Shown: positions 44,743 to 55,458 of the stretch, in pieces | How positions within the stretch are numbered: the stretch's first letter is position 1 | How the letters are laid out: each line of letters opens with the position of its first letter | Assembly: GCF_019711635.1 (NCBI RefSeq) | Contig: NZ_JAIGNT010000002.1 | Span: 268,649 to 332,648 of the forward strand | Source of the DNA: Qipengyuania huizhouensis | GTDB taxonomy: Bacteria; Pseudomonadota; Alphaproteobacteria; Sphingomonadales; Sphingomonadaceae | Reading direction: 5' to 3' | Length of the DNA stretch: 64,000 nt | Notes under the pieces: model-generated | The model's input: the letters and a program-made list of their open reading frames with translations, nothing else | Database searches by the model: none | What the model was told of the DNA's origin: nothing | Position numbers and translations under genes: made by a program

Positions 44743-44750
44743 CGGACGAG

Positions 44751-47700
44751 ATGGACAGCTTCGAAACGCGCAACGAGTTTGCCGACGCCCAGGGTAGCGA
44801 CAATGCTTCCGAGAGCCAAGCCACTGATATACAGGGCAATTCCGCGCAGGCGATGAACCTGCGCAATGCCGATATCGTACTGCGTCCCGACGCCGATGGC
44901 GTCGTAGTCCTGCCGGAAGGTGCCAGCCTCGACAACATGACCGCGCAGGGCCGCGACCTCGTGATCGTGCTGGAAGACGGCACACGCATCGTCATCCCCG
45001 AAGGCGCGATCATCGTCCCGCAGATCGTGATCGACGGCGTCACCGTACCCGCCGCCAACCTCGCCGCGCTGTTGACCGGCAACGAGCCGCAACCCGCCGC
45101 CGGCGACCCGCAGAGCTCGGGCGGCAATTTCGAAGTCGATCCCGGCAACATCCAGGCCGCCTACGCTCTGGGTGACCTGCTGCCCTACACACAGCTCCAG
45201 TTCCCGCAGCCCGAAGAGCGCGAGATCATCCCCGCGCTGGCCGAGCGCGATCCGGACATCGTGATCGAAACTCCCGACAATCCGGTGGGCGTGGTCAACG
45301 CCATTGCCACCGTCGATGAAGACGGTCTGCCCGCCCGCACGGTGGACGGCGCCCCCGAACCCGAAGGCACGCGCAGCGAAACCAATTCCGAAACCGCCAG
45401 CGGCACCATCGTCTTCAACGCGCCCGACGGCGTGGGATCGGTCCTGATCAACGGCGTGGCGATCACCTCGGTCGGCCAGACCTTCCAAGGCGAAACGGGC
45501 ACGCTGACCATCACCAGCATCGATTTTGCCAATGGCCGCATCGGCTTCAGCTTCACGCTCGAAGACAATATGGTCGGGGGCGAGATTGACGGTTCGTTCA
45601 TGATGAGTGTGATCGATGCCGATGGCGACCGCGCCGATGCGAACCTGCAGATCCGCATCATCGACGATGCGCCGATCGCGGCCGACGATGCGAACAGCGT
45701 TGCCGCAGGGACATTCGGGCCGATTGCGGGCAGCGTTCTGGTCAACGACGAATCCGGCGCGGACGGCTATGCCGCCGGCGGAGCGGTTACCGGCTTCGCC
45801 AATGACGGCGGCTCGGCCGAACCGGGCGATACGCTGGTCGGCACCTATGGCGAGCTGACGCTCAACGCCGACGGCAGCTATTCCTACACCCGCTATTTCA
45901 ACACGCCCGGCGGCGTGAGCGAAGAGTTCACCTACACCATCACCGATGCCGACGGCAGCACCAGCACCGCGACGCTGACCATCGATATCGGCGATGCGAA
46001 CGATGCCATAACCAATGTGCCCGATGGCGAAGACGCAACGGTTGTCGACGAGGACGAGCTGCCACCCACCACCGGCACCCGCGACGACGAACCGGCGGGT
46101 TCGGATTTCGACGGCGACGATGAAACGGCATCCGGCACGATCACCTTCACCTCGCCCGATGGCGTAGGCTCGGTGACCATCGGCGGTACCGTGGTCGATC
46201 CCGAAAACCTGCCGCAGGTCGTCGTCGCGGACGATACCGGCACGCTGACGGTCATCGACTATACCTATGACCCGGAGACCGGCGAAGGTACGATCACCTA
46301 CGAATACGAACTGACCGACAATACGGGCGATCCTGAAGGCACGACGGTCGACTTCCCCATCGTGGTGATCGACCTCGACGGCGACGTGGCCGAAGACGAC
46401 CTGGTGATCACCATCGTCGACGACGTGCCCGAAGCCTTCGACGATACGGGCGCGCAGGGCGAAGAGAACGCCCCGATCACCGTCGATGCGCTCGACAACG
46501 ATATTACCGGTGCGGACGGCGTGGACCTGGCCACCGGAGTGGCGGTGGTCGACGGTACGCTCAGCGGCGACGGCAGCGTTTCCTACAATGGCGACGGCAC
46601 CTTCACCTATACCCCGGGAGCGGGCGAGGAAGGCACCGTAACCTTCGATTACACGATCACCGATGGCGACGGCGATACTTCGACCGCTACGGTTACGATC
46701 ACGCTTCAGCCCGATTCCGCGCCCGAAATCGCGGTCGAGGGGCAGGACACGGTCTTCGAGGAAGCGCTGGATGCGCGGGGAGACGAACCGGCCGGTTCCA
46801 ACGCGGCGAGCGACGGCGAATTCGCCAGTGGCTCCATCGCCATCGCGACCGGCGGCGACAGCATCGACTCGCTTGTCGTCAACGGTGTCGACGTAACCGA
46901 CGGCGGCACCGTCACGACCGAACGCGGCGTGCTCACGGTTTCGGTTACCGACGGCGCATACAGCTACAGCTACGAACTGACCGACAATACGCTGGTCGAT
47001 CCGGATAGCGACAGCTTCACGCTGGTCGTCACCGACAGCGATGGCGATACGGCGCAAACGACCCTGGTGGTCTCCATCGTCGACGACAACCCTTCGGCTG
47101 CGGACGATGCGAACGCCATCTCGGCGGGTGAATACGGCCCGGTCGGCGGCAATGTGCTGGCCAATGATGTCGAAGGCGCGGACGGCGCGCTCGTCACTTC
47201 CTACACCGGCGCGAACGGCACCGGTTCGGCAGGCGATACCATCCAGGGCGAATACGGCACGCTGACCATCGCGGCCGACGGCAGCTACAGTTACACCCGG
47301 AATCCGGGCACCGAAGGCGGTGTCAGCGACAGCTTCACCTACACGATCACCGACGGCGACGGCGATACCGCCACCGCCAATCTCGTGATCGCGATTGCCG
47401 ACAGCCCGGTCGTGATCGACCTGCCGGTTGCAGGCGGAGATGGCACGCTGGTCGACGAGGCCGGCCTGCCCGCCGGTTCCGACGCGGCAAGCGACAGCGA
47501 ATTCACGAGCGGCGCCTTCACCTATGACGCGCCCGACGGCCCGGCAACGGTGACCATCGGCGGCCAGACCGTGACCGCGGTCGGCCAGACGATCAATGGC
47601 AGCTTCGGCACACTGACGATCACCTCGATCGCGGAAGGTTCGATCGGCTACACCTACGAGCTGACCACCAAGACCGATGGCGACGACACTTTCGACAGCT

Positions 47701-50700
47701 TCGAAGTAATCGTCACCGACCAGGATGGCGACGTGGCTTCGGGTGATCTCGACATTGCTATCATCGACGACGTTCCGACGGCAGTTGCGGACACCGACAG
47801 CGTGACCGAGGACGGCCCGCTGACCGCGGACGGCAATGTCATCACCGATGCCGAAGCTAATGGCGACAATGGCGGCGACACAACCGGTGCCGATGGCGCG
47901 AGCGTGAGCGATGTTTCCTTCGGCGGCAGCCCAGGCACAGTCGGCGGAGCGACTGCGGGTTCCTATGGCTCGCTCGTCCTCAATGCCGATGGCAGCTATA
48001 CCTACACGCTCGATAATACGAACGAGTTCGTCCAGGGCCTCGATTCAACCGAGAGCCTGACCGAGGTCTTCACCTATACGCTTACCGACGGTGACGGCGA
48101 CACCAGCGTCACCACGCTGACGGTCACGATCAATGGCGATGACGATATCGTTACGATCAACGGCCTCGACCTCGAGACGCCCGAGCTGACGGTCGACGAA
48201 GACGATCTGGCGGACGGCTCCTCGCCCGACGCGGCGGCGCTGACGCCCAGTGGCGACTTCACGGTCGACAGCCCCGACGGGCTGGACACGCTGACCGTGG
48301 GCGGCGTCCAGGTCTGGGGCGGCGGCGAAAGCTATCCGATCTCGATCCCCGGCGTCTATGGCACGGTGAACGTGACCGGCGTGACTGTCACGACCGACGC
48401 CAATGGCGACGTGGTCGCGGCCACCGTCTCCTATGAGTACGAACTGAGCGACAACACGCTGGATCATATGGCGGACGGCGAAGACCAGCTGGTCGACAGC
48501 CTCGAAGTCGTTGCCACCGACAGCGACGGGTCCGAAGATACCGCCTTGCTCGACATTGCGGTGATCGACGACGTTCCGACGGCGAATGACGATAGCGCCA
48601 ATCAGGGTGCAGAGAACGCGCCGATCGTGATCGATGCGCTGGCCAACGACGTGTTCGGCGCAGACGGTGTCCTCACTGCAGATGGCGTCAGCGTCGTCGT
48701 AAGTTCGCAGGGCACACAGGGAACCGCGACCTACGATCCGGCTACCGGCCTGTTCACCTATACCCCGGCTCCGGGCGCAGGCAGCAACGGCCAGCTGACC
48801 GACAGCTTCACCTACACCATTACCGATCAGGACGGCGACAGCTCGACCGCCACTGTGACAGTCAATCTCCAGCCGGACAGCGAGCCGAGCGGCGGCACGG
48901 TTGCCGCGGCAGTGGACGATGACGGCCTGCCCGGCGGCAATCCGGACTCCACCACCGGCGATCTGGACGCCAATGCGGGTGACGATCCTGCCGATACCAG
49001 CGAGGCGAGCTTCACCGGCACGTTGACCTTCGACGTCGGCAACGACGGCCCGGCGACCATCACCTTCGATGCCGGCCTCCACGGTTCCAGCGTGATGCTG
49101 GGCAGCGAAATGGTCACCTATTCGGTCAGCGGCAACACGCTTACAGCATCGAGCGACCGCGGCGACATTTTCACGGTGGAAATCACCGATGCGGCGACCG
49201 GCGATTACACCGTCACCCTGCTGCAGAACGTGTTACACACTGCCGGCAATGACGAAAACGATGCGCTGGCCAGTATCGGCTTCACCGTCACCGACAGCGA
49301 AGGCGAAACTGCCGACGCCACGCTCGACATCACCTTCGACGACGATGCACCCACCGCGACCGACAATACCAATTCGGTCATGGAAGGTGCCACGGTCACC
49401 GGCAACATCCTGACCGATGACGACGGCTTTGGCGTGGATGCGAACGGTGCCGACGGAACGCTGACCATCCTGGCGGTTTCGGGCACCGGCGGCAGCGACA
49501 ATGGCGCACCCTTCGTGGTTACGGGGACCTACGGCGAACTGACTGTAAATGCCGATGGCAGCTACAGCTACAAAAGCTTCGCCAACGCCACCAATGCGGA
49601 TGTCACGGACAGCTTCACCTATCAGATCGTCGATGCCGACGGAGACATCGCCGAAGCGACGCTCGATATCGATATCGCCAATGTTGCAGGCACGGTCGAA
49701 GACAATGAGGCGATCGTCTACGAAGCGGGTCTTCCCACGGGCAGCGATGCGCCGAGCGACAGCGAGATCGACGCCGACGGCCAGATCACCGTCACCAATG
49801 CGACAGGCACCTTCACCTATGTGCTGACCGATCCGGCGGGCGGCAGCTACGGTACTCTCACCCTCGACAGCGTGACGGGCGAATATACCTATACGCTCAA
49901 TACGAACGTTGATGGCGACAGCATCATGCCCGACCAGGGCGGCGACAACGGCGCCAATACCGTCACCGGCCAGGAAAGCTTCGGATACGAAGTCTATGAC
50001 GAGTTCAACAATCTGATCGGCAGCGGGACGATCAACGTCGATATCGTGGACGACGTTCCGACCGCCACCGACCAGACGGTGATTGATGTCGCCGAGGACG
50101 CTGCCGATATTTCCGGCAATGTCATGACCGACGGCACGCCCGACACCGAAGGTGCGGATGGAGCCACCGTCACCGCGATCACGGTGGGCGCGCAGACCGT
50201 TGCCGTACCGCAGGACGGGTCGGACGCGACGCTGATGACCGCCAACGGCACCTACACGATCGACATGGACGGCAACTGGACCTTCGATCCGAACCCGGGC
50301 CTCGACCAGAGCCTCGGGCCGATCGATGCCGACTTCAGCTACACACTGACCGACGGTGACGGCGATACCGACACCGCCACCCAGCCGATCCGCATCCTCG
50401 ACGGAAATGGTCCGAACGATCCCGAAGCGGTGAGCCTGACTGTCGACGACCAGAATCTTGCCGATGGCAGCACGCCGGCCGGCCCGGACTCGGATTCCGA
50501 CACGATCAGTTTCGTCCCCGGATCGGATCCGTTCGACAGCATCGTCTTCGGCGATACTTCGGGTCTCGACGGCGGCCTTACCTGGACGCGGGTGGACGAT
50601 TTCACCATCACCGGTTCGGATGGCGGCCGCCTCGTCGTCACGCTGACGCTCAATGTAGTCGGTGACGATGCCACCGTCACTGCAACGCTCAACGACAATT

Positions 50701-53700
50701 ATCTCGGCCACTCCAGCCAGGGCGACGAACTCGATGCGCTCGGCTCGGTCGATGTGATCGCTACCGATATCGATGGCGACACCGCGACCGGTTCGGTCGC
50801 CGTGAATGTCTCGGACGATGTCCCGACGCTTGCCGCGGACTTGCCCACGGCAGACAGCCTGACGGTCGACGACGACGATTTCAGTACCGATGCGACGGCC
50901 GATTTTTCGACGCTCTTCGTACCCGACTACAATGCTGACGGCCCGGGCGATGTGAGCGATTATACGCTCGGCTTCTCTGACACAGCGACCGGCCTGATCG
51001 ACACCCTGACCAATACAGACGTCACGCTCGTCGAGGTGAACGGCACGATCGAAGGCCAGAACGGCAATGGAGACACCGTGTTCGTTATCTCTGTGGATGC
51101 GAACGGCACTGTTACCTTCGACCAGCAGCGTGCGGTCGTCCATGGTGACACCGGCGATCACAATGATTCCGAACCGGTCCCCGCCTGGGCTGCGGACCTG
51201 ATCACACTGACCGCGACGGTAACCGATGGCGATGGCGACACCGCGCAGGCGACTGCCAATATCGGCGGCGCATTCCAGATCCTCGACGATGGGCCCAGCG
51301 TGAGCGCATCCCTCAGTGCCGGTGCGATGGTCGTGCTCGACGAGACCGATCTTACTGCAGCTGCAGGCGCGATCGACCTCGGCGCGACCTATACGCAGGG
51401 GAACGACGCAGACGTCACCGGTTCGCCGACGCTGGTCGGCGCAAGCTCGGGCGTGAACGTCCTCGATGTGACCGCCGACTTCGGAAACGATCAAGACGTC
51501 AACGGCGGCGGATTGAGCTACAGCCTCGTCGTGGGCAATGGCGGCGTCTCCGGCCTCAGCACGACCGATGGCACCGCGATCACACTCGTCGCGGTGAGCG
51601 ATACGGTTGTCGTCGGTGTTGTGGATGGCACCACCACGGCGGCCTTCGCGGTCTCGATCGACGTCGATACCGGCGAAATCTCCGTCGAACAGTACCTCTC
51701 GGTCCAGCATGACGATCCCAGCGATCCCGACGAAGAGCTGACGCCCGAAACGCTGGCGACCGGTTCGCTCAGCGCCGTGGTAACTGCGCAGGATGGCGAC
51801 GGAGACACCGACCAATCGGCCGCGATCGACATCACCACTGCCATTGCTTTCGAGGATGACGGCCCGACCATCGGCAGCGTATCCGCAAACGGCTCGGTCG
51901 ACGTCGACGAAACCGATGCGGGCAGCCCCGCCGGCTTCCCGATCGAGGATACCAGCGCCGCCGCGATCATCGCCTATAGTGGCGATTTCGGAGCCGATGG
52001 TCCGGCAACGACCGGTTCGGTTTCCTACACGCTCGACATTGTCGGCGATGGGTCGACCGCGCTCGCCACCGCGCAAGGCGATCATGCCATCACACTGGTG
52101 CAGGAACCGCTCACGCCGAACGTCATCTCGGGTGTCTATAACGATGGCATAAGCGATCTGACTGCCTTCACCGTGACTATCAATGCGGATGGCACGGTAA
52201 CGCTGGTCCAGAACGTAGCCCTCGAACACACGGTCGATGGCGACAATTCGGCAGGCGAATACAACGATGTGCTCAACCTTGCTGGGCTGGTCGATGCCAC
52301 GGTCACCCTGACCGATGGCGATGGCGACAGCGTCTCGCAGAGCGCGGGTGTAGGAGCTGCGATCTCCTTCTTCGATGACGGCCCCGACGCAGTCGACGAG
52401 AGCGGAGCGACGGTGGCTGAAGATGCGGTCGGCACGATCGGCGGCAATGTGCTGTCGAACGACACCGAAGGCGCGGACGGGGCGACGGTAACCGCGATCA
52501 CGGTGGGCGTGGAGACCGTTGCCGTGCCGCAGGACGGTTCGGACGCGACGCTGATGACCGCCAACGGCACCTACACGATCGACATGGATGGCAACTGGAC
52601 CTTCGATCCTAACCCGGGCCTCGATCATACGGGCGGCGATATCGATGCTTCGTTCAGCTACACGCTGACCGATGGCGACGGCGATTTCGATACCGCCACG
52701 CAACCGATCGACATCACCGACGGTGCAGGCCCAATCGCAGGTCCTCCGATCAGCTTGCTGGTCGATGATGAGAACCTGGCCGACGGAACGAACCCGGCCC
52801 CTCCGGTAACCGACAGTGACGACATCGTCTTTACTGCCGGATCGGATGCGATCGACACGATTGCCTTCGGCACCGACCTGACAGGGCTCGATGCGAGCCT
52901 GACGTGGGTGCGGGTGGACGACGACACGATCACCGGCTCCGATGGCGGCACGCTGGTGGTTACGCTTGATCTGACGCGAACGGGCGACACGGCGACGGTG
53001 ACGGCGACGTTGTCGAACAATTACGGCAGCCACCCGATCTTCACCGCGGATGACACCTTCTTGCTCGGCTCGGTGGATGTGGTGGCAACCGATATAGATG
53101 GCGACACGGCGACATCCTCGGTCTCCGTCTCGGTCTCCGACGATGTGCCGACTCCGGTGGTGGCCTACTCGCTCGACGTAACGAATGGGGGCGGGGCGAG
53201 TGCCAGCGCCTATCTCGACACCGACAATGACGTGGACGACAATATGGGGGCCGATGGCGGTGAGGTGATCTTCACCGACGCCACGATCGCGGCGCTCGAG
53301 TCCCAGGGCCTGACATCGGGGCTGGCATCGCTCGAATACTCGATCTCGCCGGACGGTACGGTTCTGACCGCGACCAAGTCGAGCGATGACAGCGTCGTCT
53401 TCACGATCGAGTTGCAGCCGGTGGGCAGCGACGATCAATATGTCGTGACGATGCACGGGTCGCTGGATTCAACGAGCACCATCGATTTCAACGACGGCGG
53501 ATACGATTTCGTCGGCGGCAATGGATCGTGGGCCGGCTTTACCCAGCCGGGCGACAATGACAGCCAGGATCTCCTGCTCACGCCGGTTGGCGGGGATACG
53601 GTGAACACCAACGCCAATGAAGGTGGCGTTGGTGGCGGCAATTCGGTTGGTTCGGGTGAGGCGATGCGAGTCGACTACGTGATCGACCTCGATGGCAGCC

Positions 53701-55424
53701 CGGTACCCGGTGGCGACTTCTATGCCGGCGACGATACCCAGACCTTCGATGGACATTACACCATCAACGGCGGTTCGGCCAGGTTCACCTCGATCAACAG
53801 CACGACGACCATCAAGGTTTCCGCGTTCGACGATGATGACAGCGGAACCGTGAAAGATGTTGGTGACGGCACTCCCGACGCCATCACCAGCGTTGCGATA
53901 AGCTACAATGGTGGCAGCTCGCTCATCACGACCGATGGTGCCTACAATGTAGGCGGCAGTGTCTTCACCGTAACCTTCAACGGGGACGGGACGGTTGATA
54001 TCGCTGGCGTCCGCGCCGATACGGTGGTCGCGGCATATACCGACGATGGCTATAACAGCGTCGAATGGGCCTATGTCTCCGGAAATACCTTCAAGATCGG
54101 TGATTTCGGGGCCACTGCCATCACCAATGATCCGGTCGATTTCTCTGTGCCGATCTCCGTTGTCGACGGTGACGGCGATACAGTAGATTCGGGCGAACTT
54201 GCGATCACGGCAGAGCCGACGGCTCCACCCATCGTGCTCGACCTAGATGGCGACGGGGTTGAGTTCCTCGGCATGGATGCGGGGGTCGCATACGACTATG
54301 GCGGCGGTCTGGTAACCACGGCCTGGGTCGCGCCGGATGATGGCCTGCTGGTTCATGATGCCAATGGCAATGGAGCGGCTGACAACGGCACCGAAATCGT
54401 GTTTGGCGGCAATGGCCTGACCGACCTCGAGGGGCTCGCTGCGAAACATGACACTAACCGGGATGGAGTTCTGGACGCGAAGGATGCGGATTTCGCCTCG
54501 TTCGGCGTGTGGCAGGATACCAATTCCAACGGTGTGACGGATGACGGCGAATTCTCCACGCTGACCGAAGCGGGCATCTCGTCGATTGCCCTCGTGTCCG
54601 ATGGCGATGCCTATACAGTGTTCGACGGCGATGTGCTGGTCCATGGCGAGGGAGAATTTACCTACGCTGACGGCTCCACGGGCATTTTCGCAGACGCGGC
54701 CTTTGCCGTGTCGCCGACAGCCAAGACTTCGACCGATCCGCGTACGGCTATGCGGCCGATGGAAATGGCGACAGTCGCGGCTATGGCCTCCGGTTTCTTC
54801 ATGCCGGAAATGCAGGCGCAATTCGACCAGACCTTCGGCGATCCCGCTTCCGCGCACCGCGATATGGTTGATTTCGAGTTTGCTCCGATTGCGGATATCC
54901 GTGCACCGGAACTGCCGGAAGCCGAGGCGTTGAGCTTCGATAGCCTGGGCCCGACGGATCGGGCCGTCTCGAGCGAACCGGCGATGGCAAACATCCTCGA
55001 AGGGCAGAGTGCTTTCAAGGCACCGCAGGCCGACCTGGCTGGCAGCTCGCCAGACGAAAGCGTGAACTTCACTCAGAGCATGGATGCCGGACCGCAACTG
55101 GCGGGTGGCCCGAGCGTGTTCGAAGGCTTTGCCGGGGGTGACGCGGCAAGCGGGATGGAAGCGCTGCTTATGCTCGAAGCCCCGGCCAAGCTGGCGGAAG
55201 CCGGAGAGGCTCTGGGCGAGGCTGTGGCCGACATCGCGGCGGAAGCCGCAGTCGATGCCATCGTCGATCACTTCGCAGCCAACGATGGTCCGGCAGTAGC
55301 GGTAGCGCCGCCGGAAGGGCTGCTCGACAGCATGATCGGAAACGATGTGGCGCTCCATGCCATGGGCATGATGCCGCAGGACCAGAACGACGAAGCGGCC
55401 GCATTGGCAGCGGCTGCGGCATGA
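44751..55424 (+). CDS. Giant repeat adhesin secreted by type I system (LapA/BapA-like)
   Basis: 3,557 residues from the ATG at 44751 (AGGAAGGA upstream). Residues ~35-110 form a Val/Ile-rich, Gly-Asp-poor domain (VVVLPEGASLDNMTAQGRDL; LVIVLEDGTRIVIPEGAII) that fits a periplasmic retention module. PAAG at 115-118 is a possible LapG cleavage site. From ~170 to ~3150 about thirteen ~230-residue modules, divided by Asp-Asp-(Val/Ala/Gly)-Pro linkers, contain cadherin-like and VCBS-type Ig folds with DGDGDT calcium motifs. ~3160-3290 hold EF-hand-like loops (LDLDGDGVEF; DANGNGAADNG; DTNRDGVLDAKD). The C-terminus is helical and ends in an Ala-rich tail. No GGxGxDxUx nonapeptides were seen. First gene of the secretion operon. 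Confidence 0.93.
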   Translation: MDSFETRNEFADAQGSDNASESQATDIQGNSAQAMNLRNADIVLRPDADGVVVLPEGASLDNMTAQGRDLVIVLEDGTRIVIPEGAIIVPQIVIDGVTVPAANLAALLTGNEPQPAAGDPQSSGGNFEVDPGNIQAAYALGDLLPYTQLQFPQPEEREIIPALAERDPDIVIETPDNPVGVVNAIATVDEDGLPARTVDGAPEPEGTRSETNSETASGTIVFNAPDGVGSVLINGVAITSVGQTFQGETGTLTITSIDFANGRIGFSFTLEDNMVGGEIDGSFMMSVIDADGDRADANLQIRIIDDAPIAADDANSVAAGTFGPIAGSVLVNDESGADGYAAGGAVTGFANDGGSAEPGDTLVGTYGELTLNADGSYSYTRYFNTPGGVSEEFTYTITDADGSTSTATLTIDIGDANDAITNVPDGEDATVVDEDELPPTTGTRDDEPAGSDFDGDDETASGTITFTSPDGVGSVTIGGTVVDPENLPQVVVADDTGTLTVIDYTYDPETGEGTITYEYELTDNTGDPEGTTVDFPIVVIDLDGDVAEDDLVITIVDDVPEAFDDTGAQGEENAPITVDALDNDITGADGVDLATGVAVVDGTLSGDGSVSYNGDGTFTYTPGAGEEGTVTFDYTITDGDGDTSTATVTITLQPDSAPEIAVEGQDTVFEEALDARGDEPAGSNAASDGEFASGSIAIATGGDSIDSLVVNGVDVTDGGTVTTERGVLTVSVTDGAYSYSYELTDNTLVDPDSDSFTLVVTDSDGDTAQTTLVVSIVDDNPSAADDANAISAGEYGPVGGNVLANDVEGADGALVTSYTGANGTGSAGDTIQGEYGTLTIAADGSYSYTRNPGTEGGVSDSFTYTITDGDGDTATANLVIAIADSPVVIDLPVAGGDGTLVDEAGLPAGSDAASDSEFTSGAFTYDAPDGPATVTIGGQTVTAVGQTINGSFGTLTITSIAEGSIGYTYELTTKTDGDDTFDSFEVIVTDQDGDVASGDLDIAIIDDVPTAVADTDSVTEDGPLTADGNVITDAEANGDNGGDTTGADGASVSDVSFGGSPGTVGGATAGSYGSLVLNADGSYTYTLDNTNEFVQGLDSTESLTEVFTYTLTDGDGDTSVTTLTVTINGDDDIVTINGLDLETPELTVDEDDLADGSSPDAAALTPSGDFTVDSPDGLDTLTVGGVQVWGGGESYPISIPGVYGTVNVTGVTVTTDANGDVVAATVSYEYELSDNTLDHMADGEDQLVDSLEVVATDSDGSEDTALLDIAVIDDVPTANDDSANQGAENAPIVIDALANDVFGADGVLTADGVSVVVSSQGTQGTATYDPATGLFTYTPAPGAGSNGQLTDSFTYTITDQDGDSSTATVTVNLQPDSEPSGGTVAAAVDDDGLPGGNPDSTTGDLDANAGDDPADTSEASFTGTLTFDVGNDGPATITFDAGLHGSSVMLGSEMVTYSVSGNTLTASSDRGDIFTVEITDAATGDYTVTLLQNVLHTAGNDENDALASIGFTVTDSEGETADATLDITFDDDAPTATDNTNSVMEGATVTGNILTDDDGFGVDANGADGTLTILAVSGTGGSDNGAPFVVTGTYGELTVNADGSYSYKSFANATNADVTDSFTYQIVDADGDIAEATLDIDIANVAGTVEDNEAIVYEAGLPTGSDAPSDSEIDADGQITVTNATGTFTYVLTDPAGGSYGTLTLDSVTGEYTYTLNTNVDGDSIMPDQGGDNGANTVTGQESFGYEVYDEFNNLIGSGTINVDIVDDVPTATDQTVIDVAEDAADISGNVMTDGTPDTEGADGATVTAITVGAQTVAVPQDGSDATLMTANGTYTIDMDGNWTFDPNPGLDQSLGPIDADFSYTLTDGDGDTDTATQPIRILDGNGPNDPEAVSLTVDDQNLADGSTPAGPDSDSDTISFVPGSDPFDSIVFGDTSGLDGGLTWTRVDDFTITGSDGGRLVVTLTLNVVGDDATVTATLNDNYLGHSSQGDELDALGSVDVIATDIDGDTATGSVAVNVSDDVPTLAADLPTADSLTVDDDDFSTDATADFSTLFVPDYNADGPGDVSDYTLGFSDTATGLIDTLTNTDVTLVEVNGTIEGQNGNGDTVFVISVDANGTVTFDQQRAVVHGDTGDHNDSEPVPAWAADLITLTATVTDGDGDTAQATANIGGAFQILDDGPSVSASLSAGAMVVLDETDLTAAAGAIDLGATYTQGNDADVTGSPTLVGASSGVNVLDVTADFGNDQDVNGGGLSYSLVVGNGGVSGLSTTDGTAITLVAVSDTVVVGVVDGTTTAAFAVSIDVDTGEISVEQYLSVQHDDPSDPDEELTPETLATGSLSAVVTAQDGDGDTDQSAAIDITTAIAFEDDGPTIGSVSANGSVDVDETDAGSPAGFPIEDTSAAAIIAYSGDFGADGPATTGSVSYTLDIVGDGSTALATAQGDHAITLVQEPLTPNVISGVYNDGISDLTAFTVTINADGTVTLVQNVALEHTVDGDNSAGEYNDVLNLAGLVDATVTLTDGDGDSVSQSAGVGAAISFFDDGPDAVDESGATVAEDAVGTIGGNVLSNDTEGADGATVTAITVGVETVAVPQDGSDATLMTANGTYTIDMDGNWTFDPNPGLDHTGGDIDASFSYTLTDGDGDFDTATQPIDITDGAGPIAGPPISLLVDDENLADGTNPAPPVTDSDDIVFTAGSDAIDTIAFGTDLTGLDASLTWVRVDDDTITGSDGGTLVVTLDLTRTGDTATVTATLSNNYGSHPIFTADDTFLLGSVDVVATDIDGDTATSSVSVSVSDDVPTPVVAYSLDVTNGGGASASAYLDTDNDVDDNMGADGGEVIFTDATIAALESQGLTSGLASLEYSISPDGTVLTATKSSDDSVVFTIELQPVGSDDQYVVTMHGSLDSTSTIDFNDGGYDFVGGNGSWAGFTQPGDNDSQDLLLTPVGGDTVNTNANEGGVGGGNSVGSGEAMRVDYVIDLDGSPVPGGDFYAGDDTQTFDGHYTINGGSARFTSINSTTTIKVSAFDDDDSGTVKDVGDGTPDAITSVAISYNGGSSLITTDGAYNVGGSVFTVTFNGDGTVDIAGVRADTVVAAYTDDGYNSVEWAYVSGNTFKIGDFGATAITNDPVDFSVPISVVDGDGDTVDSGELAITAEPTAPPIVLDLDGDGVEFLGMDAGVAYDYGGGLVTTAWVAPDDGLLVHDANGNGAADNGTEIVFGGNGLTDLEGLAAKHDTNRDGVLDAKDADFASFGVWQDTNSNGVTDDGEFSTLTEAGISSIALVSDGDAYTVFDGDVLVHGEGEFTYADGSTGIFADAAFAVSPTAKTSTDPRTAMRPMEMATVAAMASGFFMPEMQAQFDQTFGDPASAHRDMVDFEFAPIADIRAPELPEAEALSFDSLGPTDRAVSSEPAMANILEGQSAFKAPQADLAGSSPDESVNFTQSMDAGPQLAGGPSVFEGFAGGDAASGMEALLMLEAPAKLAEAGEALGEAVADIAAEAAVDAIVDHFAANDGPAVAVAPPEGLLDSMIGNDVALHAMGMMPQDQNDEAAALAAAAA
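50172..50305 (+). repeat. Internal adhesin duplication, copy 1 (134 bp)
   Basis: About 96% identical (6 differences by eye) to 52491-52624, in the same frame. It encodes AITVGAQTVAVPQDGSDATL and the following TANGTYTIDMDGNWTFDPNP. Confidence 0.8.
52491..52624 (+). repeat. Internal adhesin duplication, copy 2 (134 bp)
   Basis: Partner of 50172-50305, 2,319 bases apart, a multiple of three. Identity falls away on both sides at the DNA level, though the protein modules stay similar. Confidence 0.8.
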
Positions 55425-55458
55425 TCGCAATGAGAAGTTTGAAACAAGGGGCATTGCA

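Larger units (their letters stand above)
43899..44750. other. 852-bp control region between the tad operon and the adhesin operon
   Basis: No protein gene is supported. It holds a nested inverted repeat (43996-44080), a 23-bp imperfect direct repeat (44140-44162, 44423-44445), a TTAAC-N7-GTTAA palindrome (44176-44192), and a stem-loop over the adhesin ribosome site (44720-44742). It must contain the promoters of both divergent operons. The middle (about 44200-44420) shows nothing clear. Confidence 0.7.

Noticed and set aside
44517..44750. Upstream extension of the adhesin reading frame
   Set aside because: The extra 78 residues lack a ribosome site, are unlike a secretion N-terminus, and run through the spacer with hairpins; AGGAAGGA points to the ATG at 44751.
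49233..53456. Open frame of ~1,400 codons antisense to the adhesin
   Set aside because: It arises from the regular GAC/GGC-rich codon pattern of the adhesin repeats. It has no ribosome site or recognisable domain and reads as low-complexity Arg/Val/Asp.
54220..55424. RTX nonapeptide array at the adhesin C-terminus
   Set aside because: No GGxGxDxUx runs were seen; the glycine-aspartate loops present are EF-hand-like.
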